Assembly: GCA_002789015.1 (NCBI GenBank)
Contig: PFSJ01000003.1
Location: 1 to 46,987 of the forward strand
Source: a candidate division WWE3 bacterium CG_4_9_14_0_2_um_filter_35_11
GTDB taxonomy: Bacteria > Patescibacteriota > WWE3 > 2-01-FULL-39-13
Length of the DNA stretch: 46,987 nucleotides
Direction: 5' to 3'
The notes under the pieces were generated by a model. That model was not told the origin of the DNA and did no database searches. It saw only the letters and a program-made list of their open reading frames with translations. This document shows positions 16,406 to 26,292 of the stretch, in pieces. Both the position numbers and the translations under genes were made by a program. Each line of letters opens with the position of its first letter. The stretch's first letter is position 1.

Positions 16406-17573
16406 TTAAATAAGACTTCCACTTGAATATCATTAAATATCCAAACAGTAAAACAAAATAGTATATAAACATATCAGCAATTGAAAACTTATATTGAACA
16501 TAACCAAATTCAAGGCTTCCAAAAAGTCTTATACAGATTAAATAAAAATCTATGAATATAATCAAACATATCTTAAGCAAGAAAACTGGAAATAAAAAAA
16601 AGAAAAATCCGCCAAAAGTAATAAATGGGATAATCCATATGACCAATAAGTTACTCAAAATACTAATTAAGCTTATGGTTCCGAAGTAATATGAGATAAT
16701 AGGAAATATGGCGAGGTTTACAAAAGTTGTAATAAAAACTGTTGAGATAAAAGCTTTCGCACCACTAATAAACATAGAACTAACAATTACAGTGGCTGTA
16801 GCAACTGCCGAAAGTTGAAACCCAATATCAGTTAAATATGAGGGATTTACCAACACCATAGAAGCCAAAGTAACATATAAAATATAAAGAGAAAATCGAT
16901 GATTGCCGTAAGATGAGCCGATAACTGCAATTATTCCCATTATTGAAGCCCTAACCACAGGCGGATCAAAACCAGCAAGCCCTGCAAATATCAAAACAAA
17001 AATGATACTTAAAAGTAAATTCCATCGCTTACCGAACATCGCAAAAATGATTGATATACCGGAAATCACAATCGAAACGTTGTATCCGGAAACCACAATT
17101 ATGTGTATTGTTCCAGTTCTTTTCAACAAATCTAAAAAGTCACTTGGAAAATCATCTTTATAGCCAATGGTCATTCCCAAAATCAAGCCAGAATAGGGTT
17201 CTGGGATATTTCTTTTTACAATAGAAATCAATCTAAATCGATAGTCCGAAATAACATTTAATACCCGAACTTTTTTTACATTAACCAACTCTATTTTGGG
17301 ACGATATAAAACCCTTTCGTTAGAAGGCTTTGCAACAATTACATCAACATAATCACCAAGTTTGTATTTTGGAAACGGATCAACTTTTATATTTATATTT
17401 TTTATTTGGAAATTTTGATAGCCATCTTTTTCAAAAGGATGAGACAAAATCAAACCTTCAATATGGCCAGCCTGGATAACATTTAATGTGGAATAGTACA
17501 AATAAACTCTACTTACAGTAGATACCGTTAGAAAAAGTAAAAAGAGTATTGGAACTAAAATCTCGCTTCGCAT
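16386..17573 (-). CDS. comEC: ComEC/Rec2 competence channel (N-terminal and membrane part)
   Basis: Inner-membrane channel for uptake of single-stranded DNA. The protein has an N-terminal helix, an OB-like soluble segment (HIEGLILSHPFEKDG, YKLGDYVDVIVAKPS) and then the Competence domain with the family signature SGLILGMTIGYKDDFPSDFLDLLKRTGTIHIIVVSGYNVSIV and about eight helices. I start at MRSEILV (17573), not the ORF-track ATG six codons upstream. The C-terminal MBL domain is encoded by the next gene. With pilT in the same window this supports natural DNA uptake, a common CPR trait. It lies 27 nt downstream of leuS. Confidence 0.9.
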   Translation of the reverse strand: MRSEILVPILFLLFLTVSTVSRVYLYYSTLNVIQAGHIEGLILSHPFEKDGYQNFQIKNINIKVDPFPKYKLGDYVDVIVAKPSNERVLYRPKIELVNVKKVRVLNVISDYRFRLISIVKRNIPEPYSGLILGMTIGYKDDFPSDFLDLLKRTGTIHIIVVSGYNVSIVISGISIIFAMFGKRWNLLLSIIFVLIFAGLAGFDPPVVRASIMGIIAVIGSSYGNHRFSLYILYVTLASMVLVNPSYLTDIGFQLSAVATATVIVSSMFISGAKAFISTVFITTFVNLAIFPIISYYFGTISLISILSNLLVIWIIPFITFGGFFFFLFPVFLLKICLIIFIDFYLICIRLFGSLEFGYVQYKFSIADMFIYYFVLLFGYLMIFKWKSYLNEKIAS

Positions 17574-17600
17574 ATAAAATGTGAAGCACAAGGAAAACGA

Positions 17601-20117
17601 TTAAATAGCGATGCTTACAAGTCTTCCTTTAATGTAAATTGACTTTTTAATTTCTTTGCCTGAAATAAGATTTTCAACTAATCCTTTAGCTAAATTGATT
17701 ATTTCATCCTCTTTTATATCAGCTGGAACCTCTTTTACAATGCCTCTTACTTTGCCATTTACTTGAACTGCAACATCTATTAAATCTTCTTTTATTAAAT
17801 TTTCATCATGCTCTGGCCAAGATTGTATATGAATCGATGTGAAATCATCAGAAACATTTGATGAACTTTGATTAAACTTTTCATTACCCAAAAATATAGT
17901 TTGATAAATTTCCTCGGAAATAAAAGGCCCAAAAGGAGCAACCAATTTTAAAAACATCAAGGAATCTTCTTTAGAAAGTTTTTCTTCTTGTTTTACTAAA
18001 ATATTTATAAATTCCATCATTTTAGCTAGTGATGTATTGAACTTGAATTCATTCAGGTCTTCTGTTACACCTTTTATTGTTTTATGAAGTGCTTTTTTCG
18101 CATTCTCACTTGAATTATTTGCCTGCGATTTTTCGGCATTCACAAAGAAATCAACAACTCTTTGCAAAAACCTCTCAATGCCAGAAGTCCCCCTGTCCGA
18201 AAAATCGCCACCCTTATCAAATGGCCCGATAAACATCAAATACATTCGGAAGGCATCTGCTCCCATAGAATCAATATATTCATCAGGATTTACAATATTC
18301 CCAAGTGATTTACTCATCTTTTTTCCATCTTTTGTTATATGACCATGAGCAAAAAATTTAACGAATGGCTCATCAAAATCAATAAATCCCATTTCTTTAA
18401 ACGCCATTGTCAAAAACCTTGTATACATTAAATGCAAAACAGAATGCTCTGGACCACCAATATATAAATTAACAGGCAACCATTTTTTAAAAGCTTCAGA
18501 GTTTGGAGTCGCGTCATCAGCACCTGTAATTCCCGTTCCAGGAAAGGGAACGTCTTTTCTATTTACGAATGGATATCTAAAAAAATACCACGCACTATCC
18601 AAAAAGTTATCAATAGTGTCGGTCTCTCTTTCGGCCTTACCACCACAATTCGGACAAACTGTATTCACAAATTCTGAAATATTTGCCAAAGGCCCACGTC
18701 CATCACCTTTTGGCTTCCAATCTTCTACATATGGAAGTTCAACTGGCAACAGATCTTCTGGCACTGGCAACCATCCACACTTCTCACAGTGAATCATCGG
18801 AATCGGAGCACTCCAATATCTTTGCCTAGAAATCAACCAATCTCGGAGTTTGTATTTAACAACAAAATCGGCGCTACCAAGATCTTTCAACCATTTAGTA
18901 ATGTTTGACTTTGCTTCTTCTGATTTTTGTCCATCAAACTGGCCGGAGTTTATAAGAACTCCATATCCGGAAAAACATTTTTCTTGGTTTTTAATTAAAT
19001 CTATTTCTGAAACATCTTTTGTATCTGGAATTATTCCTATTTTTAGAGGAATTTCATATTTCTTTGCAAATACGAAATCTCTCTCATCGTGAGCATCTCC
19101 AAAAACTGCACCAGTTCCATATGAACCCAAAACAAAATCAGCAATCCATACAGGGATCTTTTCAGCATTTGCAGGATTAATTGCATAACTGCCAGTAAAA
19201 ACTCCGGTTTTGTCCTTTTCGTCTGAGGTCCTTTCCATAGCAGGTCTCTTTTTTGAGACTTCCACATATTTCTCAACAGCTGTTTTATTCTCAACTGATG
19301 TTAATTCTTTAACCAAAGGATGTTCTGGAGCCAATACTAAAAACGCAGCACTAAAAATTGTATCTGGTCGCGTTGTAAAAACTTTAACTTCCTTATCACT
19401 TCCATCAATCTTGAATGTAATTTCAGCACCTTCACTTTTTCCTATCCAATTCCTTTGTGCCTCTATAACTTTTTTACTCCAATCTATATGGTCTAAATTT
19501 TCTAACAATTTATCTGCGAATTTTGTGATTTTGAAAAACCATTGCTCTAAATCTTTTTGCTCTACCGTTGAATGACATCTTTCACAAAGACCTGCTATTA
19601 CCTGTTCATCAGCCAATACAGTTTTGCATCCAGGACACCAATTTACGTTTGCTTTTTTTCTTTCTGCTAAACCATGTTTAAAAAGTTGAACGAAAATCCA
19701 TTGAGTCCATTTGTAGTACCCTGGCCAATACGTGCGGACTTCCTTACTCCAATCATACCCATTTCCTATTGCTTCGAACTGTTCGTCTCTAAATCGATTA
19801 CAGAGGTCCTCCATGAGTGTCCAAGGATGCTCCCCAACTTTGATCGCATAGTTTTCTCCGTGAATTCCAAAAGCATCAAAACCCATTGGTTGCAAAACAT
19901 CTTTTCCATGCATTCTTTGAAAACGGCCCACAACATCTGATCCAGTTGATGCGTATGCATGACCAACGTGCATTCTGGCTCCAGATGGATATGGAAACAT
20001 CCACAAGTTATAAAAAGGATTCTTGGCATTTTGAACATCCACCTCATAAGTCTTTTTTTCTTTCCAAACTTTTCTCCATTTATTTTCTATAGATTTGCTA
20101 TCAAAGTTTTTCGGCAT
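17601..20117 (-). CDS. leuS: Leucyl-tRNA synthetase
   Basis: Class I synthetase of 838 residues from the start at MPKNFDSKSIENKWRKVW, chosen because the 21 extra residues of the ORF-track start do not fit and a TACAAT -10 lies 6 nt upstream. The HIGH motif is YPSGARMHVGHAY, the zinc-binding region VNWCPGCKTVLADEQV is intact, and the CP1 editing domain (FTTRPDTIFSA, GTGAVFGDAHDERDF) and KMSKS (GKKMSKSLGNIVNP) are present. The HDERD editing motif suggests proofreading is retained. First gene of leuS-comEC-MBL-argS, divergent from obgE with an inverted repeat between. Confidence 0.97.
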   Translation of the reverse strand: MPKNFDSKSIENKWRKVWKEKKTYEVDVQNAKNPFYNLWMFPYPSGARMHVGHAYASTGSDVVGRFQRMHGKDVLQPMGFDAFGIHGENYAIKVGEHPWTLMEDLCNRFRDEQFEAIGNGYDWSKEVRTYWPGYYKWTQWIFVQLFKHGLAERKKANVNWCPGCKTVLADEQVIAGLCERCHSTVEQKDLEQWFFKITKFADKLLENLDHIDWSKKVIEAQRNWIGKSEGAEITFKIDGSDKEVKVFTTRPDTIFSAAFLVLAPEHPLVKELTSVENKTAVEKYVEVSKKRPAMERTSDEKDKTGVFTGSYAINPANAEKIPVWIADFVLGSYGTGAVFGDAHDERDFVFAKKYEIPLKIGIIPDTKDVSEIDLIKNQEKCFSGYGVLINSGQFDGQKSEEAKSNITKWLKDLGSADFVVKYKLRDWLISRQRYWSAPIPMIHCEKCGWLPVPEDLLPVELPYVEDWKPKGDGRGPLANISEFVNTVCPNCGGKAERETDTIDNFLDSAWYFFRYPFVNRKDVPFPGTGITGADDATPNSEAFKKWLPVNLYIGGPEHSVLHLMYTRFLTMAFKEMGFIDFDEPFVKFFAHGHITKDGKKMSKSLGNIVNPDEYIDSMGADAFRMYLMFIGPFDKGGDFSDRGTSGIERFLQRVVDFFVNAEKSQANNSSENAKKALHKTIKGVTEDLNEFKFNTSLAKMMEFINILVKQEEKLSKEDSLMFLKLVAPFGPFISEEIYQTIFLGNEKFNQSSSNVSDDFTSIHIQSWPEHDENLIKEDLIDVAVQVNGKVRGIVKEVPADIKEDEIINLAKGLVENLISGKEIKKSIYIKGRLVSIAI

Positions 20118-20123
20118 GGACGT

Positions 20124-20152
20124 ATTGTATAACATAAAATCGGATATTAGAA
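20124..20152 (-). promoter_or_regulatory. leuS promoter (leaderless type)
   Basis: TTCTAA, 17-nt spacer, TACAAT, 6 nt, ATG. The -35 falls within the inverted repeat 20141-20164. Confidence 0.4.
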
Positions 20153-20164
20153 TTACAATATCCG
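20141..20164. promoter_or_regulatory. Inverted repeat between leuS and obgE, possible operator
   Basis: CGGATATT, 8-nt spacer, AATATCCG, flanked by A-rich sequence on the left and GTTTTT on the right. As both genes start here, a terminator makes little sense; an operator overlapping the leuS -35 is more plausible. Confidence 0.45.
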
Positions 20165-20198
20165 GTTTTTCACCTAACAACCTCGGAGGTTCTTTTGC

Positions 20199-20204
20199 TA
20201 TACT
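20199..20204 (+). promoter_or_regulatory. -10 element of obgE (leaderless type)
   Basis: TATACT 6 nt before the obgE ATG at 20211. No convincing -35. Confidence 0.4.
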
Positions 20205-20210
20205 TACCGC

Positions 20211-21323
20211 ATGATAGATACCGCAGAGATAACAATAAAATCTGGAGACGGAGGCGATGGCATCGTTTCATTCAGACGAGAAAAATACATTCCAAAAGGT
20301 GGACCTTGGGGTGGCGATGGTGGAAAAGGCGGAGATTTAATTTTCATCGTCGACAACCACATAAACACACTTTCATCATTTAGAAGAAAAAGGCTTTATA
20401 AAGCACAAAACGGCCAAGATGGAATGAAAAATCTAATGTCTGGGAAAAAGGGTGAAACATTATACGTTCAAGTTCCAAAAGGAACAATTATTAGAAACAA
20501 AGCAGGAGAAATATTAAAAGATCTAACAGTTGAGGGTGAAGAATTTACAATCTCCAGAGGCGGACGCGGAGGACTTGGAAACTGGCATTTTAAATCATCC
20601 ATTAATCAAACACCTCGAGAATCAACTCCAGGAATAAAAACACCGGAAATAAAAATAACACTGGAACTTAAATTAATAGCTGATGCTGGATTTATAGGAA
20701 TGCCAAACAGCGGTAAATCAACATTATTGAATATACTTACCAACTCAAACGTCAAAACTGCTACTTATGAGTTCACGACACTTGAGCCAAACCTTGGAGT
20801 TCTTGAAAGCCAAGATATAGTTTTAGCAGATATCCCTGGACTTATTGAAGGTGCTTCAAACGGAAAAGGCTTAGGACACGAATTTCTAAGACACGTTGAA
20901 AGAACCAAAGTTTTAATACACATACTTGATGGATCAATAATCTTAAACCAACCTATAAAAACAATTTATGAAAACTATAAAGCAATAAGGAATGAGCTTG
21001 GCGACTGGAATAAAGACCTTTTGGAGAAAGATGAAATCATAGTGATCAATAAAACCGACCTTTCTATCGTTCTTGAAAAAGAAAAAGAAATAACAAAAAT
21101 CTTCGCATCAAATGGAATCAACAATGTTCTATTTATATCTGCAATAACAGGTTATCAAGTAGATAAATTAATATATTCGATATCAAACGAAGTTAAAAAC
21201 TATAAAGCAAAAATAAACGAAAATGATGAAAATAAAGAAAAAGTCCTTAATATCAGGGATCTAAAAAATAGGCGGATTGTTTTTCTTGAAAAACAATCCG
21301 CCGAAATCGGACCTCAATTTTAA
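20211..21323 (+). CDS. obgE: GTPase ObgE/CgtA
   Basis: Essential ribosome-assembly GTPase that binds the 50S subunit. The glycine-rich Obg fold comes first (IKSGDGGDGIVSFRREKYIP, GGPWGGDGGKGGDL, GGRGGLGNWHFKSS), then the G domain with G1 GMPNSGKST, G2 TTLEPN, G3 DIPGLIEGAS, G4 NKTD and G5 SAITG. At 370 residues it lacks the C-terminal OCT domain and ends in a charged tail. The last codons encode a 14-bp perfect hairpin. Its end overlaps the end of the convergent ligase-like gene by 4 nt. Confidence 0.97.
   Translation: MIDTAEITIKSGDGGDGIVSFRREKYIPKGGPWGGDGGKGGDLIFIVDNHINTLSSFRRKRLYKAQNGQDGMKNLMSGKKGETLYVQVPKGTIIRNKAGEILKDLTVEGEEFTISRGGRGGLGNWHFKSSINQTPRESTPGIKTPEIKITLELKLIADAGFIGMPNSGKSTLLNILTNSNVKTATYEFTTLEPNLGVLESQDIVLADIPGLIEGASNGKGLGHEFLRHVERTKVLIHILDGSIILNQPIKTIYENYKAIRNELGDWNKDLLEKDEIIVINKTDLSIVLEKEKEITKIFASNGINNVLFISAITGYQVDKLIYSISNEVKNYKAKINENDENKEKVLNIRDLKNRRIVFLEKQSAEIGPQF
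21271..21302. repeat. 14-bp perfect hairpin in the 3' end of obgE
   Basis: GGCGGATTGTTTTT, CTTG loop, AAAAACAATCCGCC. It is followed by GAAATCGG, not U, so it is not a standard intrinsic terminator. It sits between convergent genes whose ends overlap and could act as a bidirectional 3' stabiliser or Rho-linked end. Confidence 0.85.
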
Positions 21324-23623
21324 TTACCTTCTGAAGGATTTGCTAAAGGCGCCTCTGTCCCGCTTGACCCATCAGCATTTGGTTGTACAACTTCTGCTGG
21401 AATATCGACATTAGACTCTATTTGAGTTGACGTCTGATCATTTGGATTAGAAAGCGGTTGCTCAACATTCACCGGCTGCTCATTTTGTATCTGAGGTACT
21501 CCACCAGTAACGCCTGATTCAACGTTTGCAGCTGCTTGTGATTTAGCTATTGCATCATCTGCTAATTTTTTCATTGCATCAATTTGCTCTCCTAGTGTCT
21601 TTGCATCTGCGCTATCAACCGGAATCAATCTTTGAACAATCTCAAGTTGTGTCAACGCACTTACTGGATCACCTGCATCATTTAGCGCAAAAGCTAGGTT
21701 ATAGTGAGCGTTTGCGAAATCATTTTTGAGCTGTACAGCCCTTGCAAAAGCTTGGACAGCGTTTGTATATGATTTTTGTCTGTAATAAACATTTCCAAGA
21801 CTTAACCACAAACTTGGATTCGTAGATTCAAGATTAATCGCATTAGTGTATGCACTTGCAGCAAATTGATCTGCATTATCCGCAACTCCAGATAGTGCAT
21901 CATAAACCTGACCCCTCACTTCCCAGTTGGCAACATCCAATGGATTAATGACTTCAGTCAATATTCTTGCATATTCAACAGATTGAGAAACTAAGCTTTG
22001 AACTTGTGTTGTATCTGTTGAAGTTGGCTTCTCATTTTGAGAAATTATACGAGCAATATACAAACTAGTATCTATAAATGATCTTACATAGACACTCTCA
22101 GATGGATCTGCTTGGATTGCTGAATTCTGAAGGTCATATCTTACTGAAACATCAGTTGCTAACAAACTCTTCATGAAATTCAACTGACCTAAGTAAACCT
22201 TGTAAGTCTGATAACCGAGTGTTCCTGACATAGCCAATGCTATTAAAACAAAAACACCAATTGAATTTACTGAATGTGTAGTAATAAAAGTTGAATCTTT
22301 ATTACTCATTACAATGCCAACTAGGATAAATAAAAATGCATATAATGAGGCGCTACTTCCGAAAAACATCAATGAAATAAAAGTCATTAAGATGATAAAA
22401 GAAATAAAGTATCTATCTTTTCCTTCTCTTACGATTCCAAAGCTATCTCTTATAACAAGTACCCAAAATAAAACATAAAGTGTAAGGCCTACTAAACCAG
22501 CTGTAGCCAGCCACAGGAATATGTCGTTATATGGGAAAGAAAACCTAGCTTCCCAGTATGCACCGACATTTAATGAAGCTGGTCTATATCTTGTGAAATC
22601 GGTTACAAATGTCCCAATTCCTGTTCCTGTAAACGGGAAATCACGCACAGACTGAATCGAAACTAACCATGATTCTGTCAATGGCAATCTCAAGGAATTT
22701 TGAAAAGGCTGAATGTTAAAAACATCTCTTGTAACGCTAAAATAGTTAATAAAAGTTACAAAAATAACCATTACGGCAATAGGCATAAAAATATTTCGTG
22801 TTTTAGCAAAATCAACTTTGGAGGAAATAAATAGGTAGAATACAGCGACAACAACAAAAGCTAACGATAAAACATTACCAATAATTAATAAATGTATTGT
22901 ACAAATTGATATAAAAAAACCGAAGAGTAAGGAAGATTTAATATCTTTCAACGGAAGATTCCCGAGTTTGTAAAATGACCCAAGAATAACTATAGATTCT
23001 AGCCCAACGAGTAGATTGTTGTTTCCAACAAGTGAAAACGAATTTCCGGTTGCACCAAGCCCTGGGATAAATTTCAAATAGAAGGCAACTAAAGAAATTA
23101 AAACCGATAAACTAACACCGCTAAAAAAGGCATTTACAATTTTCGACACACTAAGCTTTATATTTGATGCTACAAACCCAATAAAAACCAATGAAAGTAA
23201 AAATATAAATGAAGATTCATAATTTCCATAATACCCAAACAAGGAAATCCCTCTATTCGTAGAATAATACGTCGAAATCAAAGCACCCAACAAGATCAAA
23301 AAGAAAGGCAAATATGTAGATATGGATCTAATTTGAAGTTTCTTTTTTCGTAAAGCATCAACAAAAAAAAGTATTAATGATAAAGCAGAAACAAGCATTA
23401 CTAAGTATGTTTTATTTAAGCTGAAAGCGTCGGAAGTAAATGGCAAAAAGAAAACTGGCAATAAAAAAACCATCACCGATAGAATGTTCCCGATTATCGC
23501 ATGGATATCGATAGCTTTTTCTGACTGCAAAATGGAATTAGTATTTACTGGGTTATTTGTATTATCTAAGTTCATGTTGTCATTTTGCACTAGATAATTC
23601 TCCATGGCAATAAGACAAAGCAT
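21320..23623 (-). CDS. O-antigen ligase/Wzy-like membrane protein with C-terminal TPR repeats
   Basis: About a dozen transmembrane helices (residues about 42-460) with the Wzy_C-like signature FPFTGTGIGTFVTDFTRYRP and WEARFSFPYNDIFLWLATAG. A soluble C-terminal part has tetratricopeptide repeats (NPSLWLSLGNVYYRQKSYTN, DFANAHYNLAFALNDAGDP) and a Pro/Gln/Asn-rich tail. Such proteins join or polymerise lipid-linked glycans, or glycosylate pilins, at the membrane. 767 residues as in the ORF track; MENYL (M7) and MNLDN (M17) are alternative starts. Third gene of the rho-M23-ligase operon. The substrate is unknown. Confidence 0.8.
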   Translation of the reverse strand: MLCLIAMENYLVQNDNMNLDNTNNPVNTNSILQSEKAIDIHAIIGNILSVMVFLLPVFFLPFTSDAFSLNKTYLVMLVSALSLILFFVDALRKKKLQIRSISTYLPFFLILLGALISTYYSTNRGISLFGYYGNYESSFIFLLSLVFIGFVASNIKLSVSKIVNAFFSGVSLSVLISLVAFYLKFIPGLGATGNSFSLVGNNNLLVGLESIVILGSFYKLGNLPLKDIKSSLLFGFFISICTIHLLIIGNVLSLAFVVVAVFYLFISSKVDFAKTRNIFMPIAVMVIFVTFINYFSVTRDVFNIQPFQNSLRLPLTESWLVSIQSVRDFPFTGTGIGTFVTDFTRYRPASLNVGAYWEARFSFPYNDIFLWLATAGLVGLTLYVLFWVLVIRDSFGIVREGKDRYFISFIILMTFISLMFFGSSASLYAFLFILVGIVMSNKDSTFITTHSVNSIGVFVLIALAMSGTLGYQTYKVYLGQLNFMKSLLATDVSVRYDLQNSAIQADPSESVYVRSFIDTSLYIARIISQNEKPTSTDTTQVQSLVSQSVEYARILTEVINPLDVANWEVRGQVYDALSGVADNADQFAASAYTNAINLESTNPSLWLSLGNVYYRQKSYTNAVQAFARAVQLKNDFANAHYNLAFALNDAGDPVSALTQLEIVQRLIPVDSADAKTLGEQIDAMKKLADDAIAKSQAAANVESGVTGGVPQIQNEQPVNVEQPLSNPNDQTSTQIESNVDIPAEVVQPNADGSSGTEAPLANPSEGN

Positions 23624-23645
23624 GCCAAAGGCAACACATAAAAAG

Positions 23646-24782
23646 CTATAAAACCGATAGAGGATTCACGTATTTTCCATCTAACTGAACTGTAAAATGT
23701 ACATGAGGTCCAGTAGATCTTCCAGTTGAACCGACAACTCCGATTTTTTCACCCTTTGAAACATCTTGACCATTTGAAACGGCTATAACACTCATATGCG
23801 CATATGTAGTTACATATCCATTTCCATGATCAATCTGAACAGCATTTCCATATCCACCTTGCCACCAACCAGCTCTTATCACAGTACCCTTATCTGCAGC
23901 TACAATATTCCCGGTATTTGCAGCTATATCAATTGCTGGGTGATATCTATTGAAACCTTGCGTTATAATGCCAGAAAATGGCCATAAAAATGCCCCGGAG
24001 CCTTTGGTTGGACTATCAGCATAAGGAATTACCCCGTATGAGGATGTATCATAAACATCAGCTTGTGTATAATACCTTTGGGTAACTGGAACTTTCGCAT
24101 CCGGAATAGTTACAACTTGTCCGACAACCAATTCATACGGTGCATCGATGTAATTAAAATCAACTATTGTTTGTGCGGCAACATTATATTTATTCGATAG
24201 CGATTTAATCGTGTCTCCCTTTTTGACAATATGCAAAGTTCCCTCTACCGGTGGAATTACAAGAGTTTCACCTACCTTTAGCTTAGTGGCCGCTATATTA
24301 TTTGCGAATTTTATAGATTCCACAGATATACCATAAGCTTTCCCAATAGCTTCGAGTGTCTCGCCGTCTTTAACCACATGATCAATTGGCTTATCTGAAA
24401 GCCCTTTGTCTCCTGATTGAGTTGATGCCGAAGCTTGCGCAAGTAGTATAGAACCAGTTGAAGTTAAAAATTGGAAATCCGAAGAATCTGATCTTTCAAT
24501 CAAGCTACTCTGAAAAATCCCACCTGCAAATAGAACAAACCATCCAAGGATCAAAACAAGAACCCACCGCATACGTTTTTCGAGCTTTCCACCCGACCAA
24601 ATGAAGCTAGCAGCTGTTTGAAATTTCACCTTTACAAAAAGCTCAAAATTTTTGAGCATGAAAAGATACAGAATTTTAAATCCCCGATCAAGCCTGTGAG
24701 AGAGATATTCTAAAATAGAAACTCCAAAAGAACCCAGAGAATCAACAAATTCAAAAACTCTTGAGATAAAAGGAATTCTCAT
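23646..24782 (-). CDS. LysM-LysM-M23 peptidase, cell-wall hydrolase
   Basis: A membrane-anchored murein endopeptidase of the lysostaphin/NlpD type. A helix at about 72-92 (WVLVLILGWFVLFAGGIF) follows a charged N-terminal region. Two LysM modules bind peptidoglycan (HVVKDGETLEAIGKAYGISV and HIVKKGDTIKSLSNKYNVAA). The M23 domain follows with zinc and catalytic residues in HPAIDIA, YAHMS and GPHVHFTVQ. All expected His residues are present, so it is probably active. Downstream of rho by 15 nt. In an ultra-small cell it may serve wall turnover, division or attack on a host wall. Confidence 0.93.
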   Translation of the reverse strand: MRIPFISRVFEFVDSLGSFGVSILEYLSHRLDRGFKILYLFMLKNFELFVKVKFQTAASFIWSGGKLEKRMRWVLVLILGWFVLFAGGIFQSSLIERSDSSDFQFLTSTGSILLAQASASTQSGDKGLSDKPIDHVVKDGETLEAIGKAYGISVESIKFANNIAATKLKVGETLVIPPVEGTLHIVKKGDTIKSLSNKYNVAAQTIVDFNYIDAPYELVVGQVVTIPDAKVPVTQRYYTQADVYDTSSYGVIPYADSPTKGSGAFLWPFSGIITQGFNRYHPAIDIAANTGNIVAADKGTVIRAGWWQGGYGNAVQIDHGNGYVTTYAHMSVIAVSNGQDVSKGEKIGVVGSTGRSTGPHVHFTVQLDGKYVNPLSVL

Positions 24783-24797
24783 AATGAGAGTAGTTTA

Positions 24798-26036
24798 TCA
24801 AACCTTACCGTTAGAAAGAGAATCTAAAAATTCCTCGTTTGTTTTTGTTTTTCTCATTCTCTCGATAACAACCTGAGTAGCTTCTTTGTCATCAAGCAAA
24901 TCGATCATTCTTCTTAAAGTTAAAACCCTCTCCGCTTCTTTCTTCGTATACAAAAGCTCTTCATGTCTTGTCATTGACAGTTTAATATCAAAAGCTGGAA
25001 ATATTCTTCTTTCGGCCAAGGTTCTATCAAAGAAAAGCTCCATATTTCCGGTTCCCTTAAACTCCTCAAAAATGACATCATCCATACGGCTTCCGGTATT
25101 AATCAAAGCTGTTGCGATAATTGTTAAAGATCCACCTTCTTCAAAATTTCTAGCTGCACCAAAAAACTTTTTTGGTGGATAAAGTGCTGCTGGGTCAAAA
25201 CCACCAGTTAAAGTTCTTCCACTTGGTGGTTCAACCATGTTATATGCACGAGCAAGTCTTGTTATAGAGTCCATCAAAATTACAACGTCTTGACCTTTTT
25301 CTGACAATCTTTTCGCCCTTTCTAGTGCCGTTTCTGCAACAGCTACTTGCTCTTGGGCTGATTCATCAAAATTGCTTGCCCATACTTCACCTTTTACTGT
25401 TCTTTTCATTTCTGTTACTTCTTCTGGTCTTTCACCAATAAGTACTACCAATAAAGTAATTTCTGGATAATTTTCAGCAACACCTGTTGCAATATGTTGT
25501 AAAACCCAAGTCTTACCAGCTTTAGGAGGAGCAACAAGCATGCCTCTTTGGCCTTTTCCTATCGGTGACAAAAGATCTATAAATCTTGTCGTAAGTTCAC
25601 CGTTTTTACTTTCTAATCTTAATCTTTCATTTGGATGAATAGGTGTTAAATTTTCAAATCTTGGTCTGTTTCTTGCTTGTTCAGAATCTATCCCCTCTAC
25701 TTTATCTACTCTTAATAGTGAAAGATACCTCTCACCTTCTTTTGGTTTTCTAGCAACACCTTCTACACGATCACCTTTTCTAAGACCGAATTTATTTATT
25801 TGGGTTTGGGCGACATACACATCTTTAGGCATATTAGGATCTTTAGGTTCAATATCTTGTCTCAAAACTCCATAATCTTGTTTGATTTCTAAAATGCCAT
25901 CAACTGGATAAGTATCTTCTTCTACTCTTTTGTTCTGTGGTTTTGGAGCTGGAGCAAATGCAGAATCTGGCTTTCCAACCAAGTCATTATAATCAACAAC
26001 TTCTGACGGGATGGTTACATCGTTTTCTTTAGACAT
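24798..26036 (-). CDS. rho: Transcription termination factor Rho
   Basis: RNA-dependent hexameric ATPase. The N-terminal region is short and Pro-rich; the cold-shock-like RNA-binding domain follows (VDGILEIKQDYGVLRQ, VYVAQTQINKFGLRKGDRVEG). Then come Walker A APPKAGKTWVLQ, Walker B DVVILMDSITRLARAYN, the Q-loop around GRTLTGGFDPAALYPPKKFFG and the R-loop/secondary site (GSLTIIATALINTGSRMDD). 412 residues, standard length. First gene of an operon with a wall peptidase and a glycan ligase-like protein. An intergenic region of about 350 bp lies upstream. Confidence 0.98.
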   Translation of the reverse strand: MSKENDVTIPSEVVDYNDLVGKPDSAFAPAPKPQNKRVEEDTYPVDGILEIKQDYGVLRQDIEPKDPNMPKDVYVAQTQINKFGLRKGDRVEGVARKPKEGERYLSLLRVDKVEGIDSEQARNRPRFENLTPIHPNERLRLESKNGELTTRFIDLLSPIGKGQRGMLVAPPKAGKTWVLQHIATGVAENYPEITLLVVLIGERPEEVTEMKRTVKGEVWASNFDESAQEQVAVAETALERAKRLSEKGQDVVILMDSITRLARAYNMVEPPSGRTLTGGFDPAALYPPKKFFGAARNFEEGGSLTIIATALINTGSRMDDVIFEEFKGTGNMELFFDRTLAERRIFPAFDIKLSMTRHEELLYTKKEAERVLTLRRMIDLLDDKEATQVVIERMRKTKTNEEFLDSLSNGKV

Positions 26037-26258
26037 AATTTCAAATTTTTAAAAAAATATAATAATTATTAGGATTCACAACTGTCTTTCGGGAGATTCA
26101 AACTACAAAATGCTAACACCTAAGTAACCTAATTGCAAGACGTAGATAGTTTTTACAACCGCATCGCCATTGAGTACAAATGCGTCGCTTGATTTTGCCA
26201 CAAATACAATGCGAATCAACTATTTTACTCAATTATGTGTCGGACTTAAAACTGGCGC

Positions 26259-26286
26259 TTGACACCAAGTTGACTTATGATAGATT
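26259..26286 (+). promoter_or_regulatory. Plus-strand promoter in the rho-upstream gap
   Basis: Perfect TTGACA, 16-nt spacer, TAGATT. No plus-strand gene follows, only a hairpin terminator 60 nt on, which suggests a small RNA. In the rest of the gap (26037-26258) I see no gene; on the minus strand a possible rho promoter reads TTGCAA-17-TAGCAT. Confidence 0.4.
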
Positions 26287-26292
26287 TCTTTT

